From CAYGTO01 sp964352815 (GTDB lineage: Bacteria > Pseudomonadota > Alphaproteobacteria > Rickettsiales > UBA3002): a stretch of DNA of 64,000 bases. The stretch's first letter is position 1; each line of letters opens with the position of its first letter. The stretch lies in contig CAYGTO010000009.1 in assembly GCA_964352815.1 (NCBI GenBank), forward strand, positions 32,441 to 96,440, written 5' to 3'. Positions 58,604 to 64,000 of this stretch are shown one piece after another. Under the pieces are notes generated by a model. That model saw only the letters and a list, made by a program, of their open reading frames with translations, was not told the DNA's origin and ran no database searches. Both the position numbers and the translations under genes were made by a program.

Positions 58604-58819
58604 ATGGTCAAAGGCATGGAGAAGGTCATTATTGTTAATGAGCAGCCACATGAGGTGATGGCGGACACCATCGCTGAGCTCGTGGAAGAGCTGAAGATCG
58701 ACATTCGTAAAGTTGCGATTGAGCGCAATCAGGTGGTGATTAAGCGTGATGATCATACGAGCACGGCGCTGCATGCGGGCGACACTATCGAAATCGTTGA
58801 ATTTATTGGCGGCGGGTGA
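58604..58819 (+). CDS. thiS: thiamine biosynthesis sulfur carrier ThiS
   Basis: ThiS is a ubiquitin-like protein whose C-terminal thiocarboxylate supplies sulfur for the thiazole ring. The 71-residue sequence ends in I-E-I-V-E-F-I-G-G-G, keeping the terminal Gly-Gly needed for activation. Met5 (58616) is an alternative start. It lies 12 bp upstream of thiG. ThiF, ThiO and ThiE are not encoded nearby. Confidence 0.92.
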   Translation: MVKGMEKVIIVNEQPHEVMADTIAELVEELKIDIRKVAIERNQVVIKRDDHTSTALHAGDTIEIVEFIGGG

Positions 58820-58831
58820 TACACCGCCACT

Positions 58832-59611
58832 ATGACACAGGATCACTTTACCGTTGCGGGTCACCGCTTTACCTCTCGCCTGCTCGTGGGTACGGGGAAA
58901 TACAAAGATTTCACGGAAACCAAAGAGGCGATTGACGCCAGTGGCGCGGAAATCGTCACGGTGGCGCTGCGCCGGGTGAATCTTGAGGCAAGCAAGGGCG
59001 AGAGTTTGCAAGATTACCTCGACCCGAAAATCTACACCTATCTGCCGAATACAGCCGGGTGCTACACCGCTGATGAAGCGGTGCGCACGCTCAGGCTCGC
59101 GCGCGAAGTGGGCGGATGGAACCTGGTGAAGCTGGAGGTGATTGGCGATCAAGGCAATCTCTATCCGGATATGGAACAGACCTTGGTGGCGGCAAAAGAG
59201 CTGGTCGCGGATGGATTTGAGGTGATGGTCTATATGAATGACGATCCGATTGCAGCGCGGAAGCTCCAAGATCTCGGCTGTTGTGCCCTGATGCCGCTCG
59301 CGGCGCCGATTGGCTCGGGCCTCGGCATTCAGAACCCGCTGAACATCGAAATGATTGTCGCGCAATCTTCCGTGCCGGTGCTGGTTGATGCTGGCGTGGG
59401 TACGGCGTCGGATGCGGCGGTGGCGATGGAGCTGGGGTGTGATGGGGTGCTGATGAATACGGCGATTGCTGAGGCGGACGATCCGGTTCGCATGGCGCGG
59501 GCGATGCGATTAGCGATTGAAGCAGGCCGCGAAGCGTTTCTCGCCCGCCGCATGCCCAAGCGCAACGTTGCGAGCGCAAGCAGCCCGGAACAGGGCAAAC
59601 TCAGCGCGTAA
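58832..59611 (+). CDS. thiG: thiazole synthase
   Basis: ThiG forms the thiazole of thiamine from deoxyxylulose phosphate, dehydroglycine and ThiS thiocarboxylate. The 259-residue TIM barrel has L-L-V-G-T-G-K-Y, A-L-R-R-V-N, the Schiff-base Lys in L-V-K-L-E-V-I-G-D, A-P-I-G-S-G-L-G-I, and V-D-A-G-V-G-T-A-S-D-A. It follows thiS directly. One base separates its stop from that of the opposing virD4 gene. Confidence 0.96.
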   Translation: MTQDHFTVAGHRFTSRLLVGTGKYKDFTETKEAIDASGAEIVTVALRRVNLEASKGESLQDYLDPKIYTYLPNTAGCYTADEAVRTLRLAREVGGWNLVKLEVIGDQGNLYPDMEQTLVAAKELVADGFEVMVYMNDDPIAARKLQDLGCCALMPLAAPIGSGLGIQNPLNIEMIVAQSSVPVLVDAGVGTASDAAVAMELGCDGVLMNTAIAEADDPVRMARAMRLAIEAGREAFLARRMPKRNVASASSPEQGKLSA

Positions 59612-59612
59612 T

Positions 59613-61550
59613 TTACGCATTCGCAGGAACAGACGCGCCGCCCTCGGCCGGAGGCGCAGCGTCTGCAGCAGGGGGCTCTGGCGCCTCAGCGGCATCTTTC
59701 TTCTTCCGAGGATCATATGGCTCTTGCGTTGGCACGAAGGTTTTCGGCAGCAAGCGCTTGGTGAAGAAGGAATCCTTATAGTAGAAGATTTTCTTACATT
59801 TGATCGGCGGGAAAGATTCCACCAAGATGATCTGTTCATCGCGCGGTAGCTGAATCACTTCCTGCGGAAGTAAGAGTGCGCGCTGTGTTTCCGAAGCGTG
59901 GATGGTCCGTGCGGCCGGGTTAAAGTCGAGGAACTTCGGCTTGTTATGTGATTCTTGTTCCACCGTTTTATTACCCACAAGCTGCGAGATCATGTTCGCG
60001 GTTTCGATGTTGTTCGCCGAGAAGGTCACACGGTAATAGGAGTTAGAGAGGAACGAGTTCATCCCCGCTTCCTCGTAAATCCCTTTGAGCTGCTGTGTAT
60101 CCTGCACGATGAGGAACAGCTTTACGCGGTACCCGCGGAAATAGGCGATCCCGACTTGGAATTGGGGCATTTCCCCAAGGGATGGAAACTCATCCATCAT
60201 GAACATCACGCCGTATTTCTCTTCCGGCGTGGGCATGTTACGTGTCAAGAAGTCCGTCGCCTGCTGGTAGAAAACCTTCAAAAGCGGCTCAAGACGCTGA
60301 AGGTTATCCGGAGTGACCCCACAGAAAATTGTCTGTTTCTTCTTCTTCAGCGTTTGCATATCAAAGTCACTGGTCGCGGTTGCCGTATCAATGAGAGGGT
60401 TAGCCCAAAGCTCGAGCCCTGAATTCATGGTGGAGACCACGCCAGAGCGCTCCTTGTCGGCCTTTTGCAAGAACGAGGCGATGTTCATGTAAGAGACCGG
60501 GTGGATTTTCCCACCAATCGTGTCGAGAACGACGGCGAGGTTATAGACGACATCATCCGAACGCATGGTCCGCACCACCTCACCGAAGGAAGTGATCTTC
60601 TCGGGCACGGCGGCAAGATAGAGAATCACGCCTAGCAAGAGTGAACGTGCTTCATTCTGCCAGAATTCTTGCTCGGGCAGGACGAGGTTACAAATTTTCT
60701 GCACATCATCAACCTGCTGGCCTGGCTTGTCAGACAGCCAGTCGAGCGGGTTGTAACAATGGCTGAGCCCGTTCGGGTCGGCCGGATTCCAGACATAGCA
60801 AGGCTGGCCGAGCTTAGTGTTACGATAGCCACTACCGAGCTCATAGTTTTCCAGCTTAATGTCGTGGCAGACGAGCGATTCTTCCCAATAGAGCATGTTG
60901 GGAATCACGAAGCCCACACCCTTACCCGAACCGGTTGGCGCGAAGAGCAGCACATGCTGGAAATCGTCGGACACTAAGTAATTACGCGTGCCGGTACGGC
61001 CAAGGAGCAGCCCTTTCTTGGCGCGGAGCTTGGCGCGGCGAATATCGCCCTCGCTCGCCCATTTCGCATCCCCGTGGACGCTCTCTTTTTCTTGGAACGG
61101 ACGGAAATCTAATAATGGTGCGCGCATCAGGAACAGCGTGAAGACACTTAAGAAGAGCGCGGCCCCTGGCATACCGAAAAACAGGCCTTTAAACGACATG
61201 CTGTGATACATGCGGAAATAGGTGTCGTAGCTTGCTTTATATTGCGCATAGTCCGCGCGCTGGCGTGATGCGGGGTTATCGACGAACGGTTTCAGCTTAA
61301 GCAGATAGTCACCTACAGCTTCATACTGATTATAGAGCGCGAGATAAGACTGCACGACTTGGTCGGGGCGCTGATTGTACTGAAGGAGCTGTTCAAAGGG
61401 AATTTGCGGCTTGCGGCTCTCTGTGAGTACATGATTATAGCCGAGCCCCCAGCCGAGGAAAATACCGATATAGAGCGGAATCACGATAACGATGAAGATC
61501 AGCGTGATCAACACCACTTGATTCATAATGCCTTTCATATGCTCAGGCAT
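59613..61550 (-). CDS. virD4: type IV secretion coupling ATPase VirD4
   Basis: VirD4 recruits substrates to the type IV secretion channel. The 645-residue protein has two N-terminal membrane helices (about residues 12-35 and 124-142) enclosing a periplasmic loop longer than in conjugative relatives. It also has Walker A A-P-T-G-S-G-K-G (204-211), V-C-H-D-I-K-L-E-N-Y, the Walker B region M-M-D-E-F-P-S-L-G, and a Pro/Ala-rich tail of about 25 residues. An AGGGAGA site precedes the ATG. It is the last gene of the virB10-virB11-virD4 order, as in the Rickettsiales system. Confidence 0.93.
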   Translation of the reverse strand: MPEHMKGIMNQVVLITLIFIVIVIPLYIGIFLGWGLGYNHVLTESRKPQIPFEQLLQYNQRPDQVVQSYLALYNQYEAVGDYLLKLKPFVDNPASRQRADYAQYKASYDTYFRMYHSMSFKGLFFGMPGAALFLSVFTLFLMRAPLLDFRPFQEKESVHGDAKWASEGDIRRAKLRAKKGLLLGRTGTRNYLVSDDFQHVLLFAPTGSGKGVGFVIPNMLYWEESLVCHDIKLENYELGSGYRNTKLGQPCYVWNPADPNGLSHCYNPLDWLSDKPGQQVDDVQKICNLVLPEQEFWQNEARSLLLGVILYLAAVPEKITSFGEVVRTMRSDDVVYNLAVVLDTIGGKIHPVSYMNIASFLQKADKERSGVVSTMNSGLELWANPLIDTATATSDFDMQTLKKKKQTIFCGVTPDNLQRLEPLLKVFYQQATDFLTRNMPTPEEKYGVMFMMDEFPSLGEMPQFQVGIAYFRGYRVKLFLIVQDTQQLKGIYEEAGMNSFLSNSYYRVTFSANNIETANMISQLVGNKTVEQESHNKPKFLDFNPAARTIHASETQRALLLPQEVIQLPRDEQIILVESFPPIKCKKIFYYKDSFFTKRLLPKTFVPTQEPYDPRKKKDAAEAPEPPAADAAPPAEGGASVPANA

Positions 61551-61568
61551 GGGGTCTCCCTAGGGTGC

Positions 61569-61734
61569 GTCATCCTGAGGAACGAACGTAGTGAGTGACG
61601 TGAGGATCTCATCTACCGAAGAGTACAGAGTCCAGAATTCAGTCAATATGTCTCATTTTCTGAACTCTCTATTCTGGACTCTGAACTCTAAACCAGAGAT
61701 TTCTCGTCGCGCTGGCGCGCTCGCTCGAAATGAC
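61569..61734. repeat. composite palindromic element between virD4 and virB11
   Basis: The outer element (ends GTCATCCTGAGG and GAAATGAC) is the family member inserted in pgeF. It is split by a second, different inverted repeat with arms 61620-61638 and 61671-61689, which match at 18 of 19 positions. One mobile-type palindrome has therefore probably inserted into another. The gap between virD4 and virB11 is 252 bp and holds nothing else I can identify. Confidence 0.8.
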
Positions 61735-61802
61735 ATGATTCTCTTACTTTTTCATGAGAATACACGGAAGCGAAGCGGAAGAAAAGGCTAAAGCACCAAT
61801 CG

Positions 61803-62795
61803 TCACACATCGACGTTGAACAAAATCTCTGACACGTAACGCCGGCCTTTGGTGCCGCGTTTGAGCTGGATGATCACCTGCACGATCGAATCAATGTAGA
61901 ACTTAATTTCCTCACGTTTCAGCCCCAAATTCGCTTGCATGACCATCAGGATCAACTGCTCAAGGGCGAGCTGGGGTGAATCGGCATGTAGCGTAGAGAT
62001 AGAGCCAGGGTGACCCGTATTAATCGCGCGCAAATAACTATACGCCTCCGCACCGCGAAGCTCGCCCACCATGATGCGGTCAGGACGCAAGCGCAGGCAG
62101 GCTTCGATTAAATCTTGAATCGTGATATTTGAGCGGCCCTGCCCACCTTTTGATGCGACCAGGTGCATTTTATTCGGGATATGGTCGAGATTGAGCTCGC
62201 GCGTATCTTCGCAGGTAATGATCCGCTCATCATCAGGGATCTCTTTGAGTGCCGCGTTCAGGAAAGTGGTTTTACCGGTGGAGGTGCCACCGCTTACGAT
62301 AATGTTTTTCTTATATTTCACTGCGCGCGAGATGAATTCACGCACTTGGCCGGAATCCAATAATTGCCGCAGCTCGACATTTACCGGATCAACCGTTTTG
62401 TTGACAATGGTGGCTTCAAACGCGCCGAGCTCTTCATATTTCTTTAGATCGAGGTTCAGCACATCCTGTTTACGGATCGACATGCCGACAATGCCCGGCT
62501 CGGTCAACGGTGGCAGGACAATCTGTACTCGGTAGCCTTCGGGCATCAAGATCGCGGAGAGAAGCGGCTTTTCTTCACTAACCATTTGTTCGGTGGATTG
62601 TGCTACGAGGTTAGCTAATTGTCGCAAATGTGCATAGTCGAATTCAGGCACCTCATAGCGGAACATATCGCCGCGCTTCTCAATCCACGCTTCGCCGGGT
62701 TGGTTGATGGAAATCTCGGCGACGCCGTCTTCTGCGAAAATCGCTTCAAGCGGCTTTAAATAAGTACCAAGAGCAGTAATATTTTTGTGGGCCAT
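61803..62795 (-). CDS. virB11: type IV secretion ATPase VirB11
   Basis: VirB11 is the hexameric traffic ATPase at the base of the secretion channel. The 330-residue protein has an N-terminal domain (about residues 1-145), Walker A G-G-T-S-T-G-K-T (169-176), the Asp box I-T-C-E-D-T-R-E-L, and G-R-S-N-I-T-I-Q-D-L. M-V-G-E-L-R-G-A-E-A and the His box G-H-P-G-S-I-S-T-L-H-A-D follow. It begins 8 bp after virB10. Confidence 0.95.
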   Translation of the reverse strand: MAHKNITALGTYLKPLEAIFAEDGVAEISINQPGEAWIEKRGDMFRYEVPEFDYAHLRQLANLVAQSTEQMVSEEKPLLSAILMPEGYRVQIVLPPLTEPGIVGMSIRKQDVLNLDLKKYEELGAFEATIVNKTVDPVNVELRQLLDSGQVREFISRAVKYKKNIIVSGGTSTGKTTFLNAALKEIPDDERIITCEDTRELNLDHIPNKMHLVASKGGQGRSNITIQDLIEACLRLRPDRIMVGELRGAEAYSYLRAINTGHPGSISTLHADSPQLALEQLILMVMQANLGLKREEIKFYIDSIVQVIIQLKRGTKGRRYVSEILFNVDV

Positions 62796-62803
62796 AGGAA
62801 TGC

Positions 62804-64000
62804 TTACGGAATAATGTTTATTTGGTCACTGCTTGGGAAAATCAGATCACGATTTACAAACACATTGATGCGCTCGCCCTGATCCACCAAGATAGTCGGC
62901 TGCACATTGATAAAACGAAGCAAGAATTGTTGTGCGGCTTGGCCGAACTGTTGAAGACTGTTCGTTGCTGCACTGTTTGCTGCAGTTCCGGTGGTGGTTG
63001 CGCTTCCATCGGTGTTTGTGGTGGTGGTGGCTTCTTGGCTGTCAATCTGATCCACGCCAACACCAATGGCAACCTGAATAATGGTTGAAAGAAGCGAGCG
63101 TTTTAATAAGCTTGCGAATTTACTATCGACAACGCCTTCTACGCCGGCCTGTCCTAAAGAATCCACCAAAGGTGAACCAAGTTGAATATCGACACCATCC
63201 GGGCGAATGAGGCGTGTCCATACGGCAAAGACGCGGCGCTGGCCACCGAGCAAGCTAGAGTTATATTGACCAATTAAGCGTGAACCAGCAGGAATGACAG
63301 GAGCGTCTCCCGCCTCAGGATAGACATCCCGGCTGACCACGGCACGGATTTGGCCCGGCAGGTCAGTGTTGATCGCAGTCTCAAGTATGGCGGGAATTAC
63401 CCGGCCTTGTGCCACGGTGCGCGACAGACTGCCAACGCGTGTGCTACGCTCTTTAACGGCTTTGGAATTGGCTACCACATTCTGTTGAAATGCGAGGTTC
63501 GGATCATTGCTAATTGGAGCCGGGTCACCATTTTCGTCAAGACCTCCGCCGAAAGCCGGCACTTGGCGGTCACCTGTGTCGACAATCACCATCTCTGCAC
63601 GCAAACGGTTTTGTCGCGCCTCTGATTCCGCCTGTAATTCGCGGCGGCTTCGTGTTGGCTGGACTGTCGTTGGCTCCGGAAGAGGCTGCACTACAGGAGG
63701 CGGTAATGTCGGTTGGGGCGCTGGAGGAAGCGGAGGCTCCGGGGGTGTAACAGGAACTTGCTCGGGAATAATTTCTTCTAAGCCACGGTTTTGTGATACT
63801 TTCGCTTCTTTCTTTTCAGGCTTCTTCTTCTCTTCATCATCGCCGCCTAAAATGACATATAGCATAAACAAAACAAAACCCAGCATCATGGCTGCTACCA
63901 CCAAGACCTTGCCTGGTGATGCAGCCACGTCTGTTTTTCCACTATCAAGCCCACCGCCGTTCATTTCGGGCGGCGGCATGCCTCCTGGAGGGGGCGGGGG
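62804..64000 (-). CDS. virB10: type IV secretion protein VirB10, 5' end cut by the window
   Basis: VirB10 spans the envelope and links the inner-membrane ATPases to the outer-membrane core. The visible 391 or more residues hold a cytoplasmic Pro/Gly-rich start, one inner-membrane helix (V-V-A-A-M-M-L-G-F-V-L-F-M-L-Y-V-I), and a periplasmic Pro-rich stretch with many P-P and P-x-P units. The TrbI/VirB10 beta-barrel domain follows (I-P-A-I-L-E-T-A-I-N-T-D-L-P-G and V-I-P-A-G-S-R-L-I-G-Q-Y). The reading frame is open through poly-Pro codons to base 64000, so the Met at 63979 is probably internal. virB8 and virB9 should lie just outside. Confidence 0.93.
   Translation of the reverse strand, partial: PPPPPGGMPPPEMNGGGLDSGKTDVAASPGKVLVVAAMMLGFVLFMLYVILGGDDEEKKKPEKKEAKVSQNRGLEEIIPEQVPVTPPEPPLPPAPQPTLPPPVVQPLPEPTTVQPTRSRRELQAESEARQNRLRAEMVIVDTGDRQVPAFGGGLDENGDPAPISNDPNLAFQQNVVANSKAVKERSTRVGSLSRTVAQGRVIPAILETAINTDLPGQIRAVVSRDVYPEAGDAPVIPAGSRLIGQYNSSLLGGQRRVFAVWTRLIRPDGVDIQLGSPLVDSLGQAGVEGVVDSKFASLLKRSLLSTIIQVAIGVGVDQIDSQEATTTTNTDGSATTTGTAANSAATNSLQQFGQAAQQFLLRFINVQPTILVDQGERINVFVNRDLIFPSSDQINIIP

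Noticed and set aside
1..64000. tRNA, rRNA, CRISPR array, insertion-sequence transposase or prophage genes
   Set aside because: None could be found by reading; the repeats present are short palindromes without a transposase, and no regular spacer-repeat array is visible.

Overview
This is a dense, roughly 50% GC chromosomal window from an alphaproteobacterium. The evidence is its synteny blocks and its protein families. The blocks are ybjN/proC/ubiK/lgt/midA/pgeF, mrp/hflK/hflC/degP, serB/miaA/ilvB/ilvN/ilvC/leuA, mreBCD/mrdA/rodA, and purN/purM/DUF2066/perM/hdaA followed by ppk/ppx. The families include a phasin, ThyX, an HdaA-type DnaA regulator and an ExoD-like protein. Branched-chain amino-acid synthesis argues against a reduced intracellular parasite. 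However, the right edge carries a virB10-virB11-virD4 segment in the order known from Rickettsiales, and palindromic elements sit inside coding genes, a habit best described in Rickettsia. I cannot place the organism below class with confidence.

Layout. 1-4.1 kb: a cut Smr-domain gene, a membrane histidine kinase, then a minus-strand run of phasin, ProC, YbjN and UbiK. 4.2-9.1 kb: HldD, Lgt, MidA, PgeF and IlvE on the plus strand. 9.1-14.6 kb: PgsA, UvrC and a short-chain reductase on minus, Prs and ribosomal protein L25 on plus. 14.7-19.8 kb: Pth, a 797-residue orphan protein behind a Pho-box-like promoter, ThyX and a secreted SH3-like protein. 19.8-26.3 kb: Mrp, HflK-HflC-DegP, SerB and MiaA. 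26.4-32.7 kb: IlvB, IlvN, IlvC, a YhcH-like protein, a lone receiver-like protein and LeuA. 32.8-38.3 kb: the rod-shape operon. 38.3-42.0 kb: three minus-strand genes (a 611-residue orphan, ExoD-like and CobD-like). 42.1-47.4 kb: Ndk, PurN/PurM, DUF2066, PerM and HdaA. 47.4-52.1 kb: four tandem paralogous receiver proteins. 52.1-59.6 kb: SixA, Ppk1, Ppx, Aat, a 336-residue orphan, AroQ, ThiS and ThiG. 59.6-64 kb: type IV secretion genes, with virB10 cut by the window edge. There are no tRNA or rRNA genes and no CRISPR array that I can see.

Four observations stand out. (1) ilvE and ilvB, 18 kb apart, have the same structured 5' leader, with compensatory changes in one hairpin and no leader-peptide start codon; this is a candidate cis-regulatory RNA for branched-chain amino-acid genes. 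(2) The four tandem receiver proteins all have Glu where CheY-type receivers have the phosphoacceptor Asp, while keeping the Thr/Ser and Lys switch residues. The cluster interrupts the usual hdaA-ppk neighbourhood and is followed by a SixA phosphohistidine phosphatase. (3) Several palindromic repeat families are dispersed here, and two copies are inserted in frame within pgeF and miaA. (4) A well-formed Pho-box promoter precedes the 797-residue orphan gene, and partial boxes precede three other poorly characterised genes.
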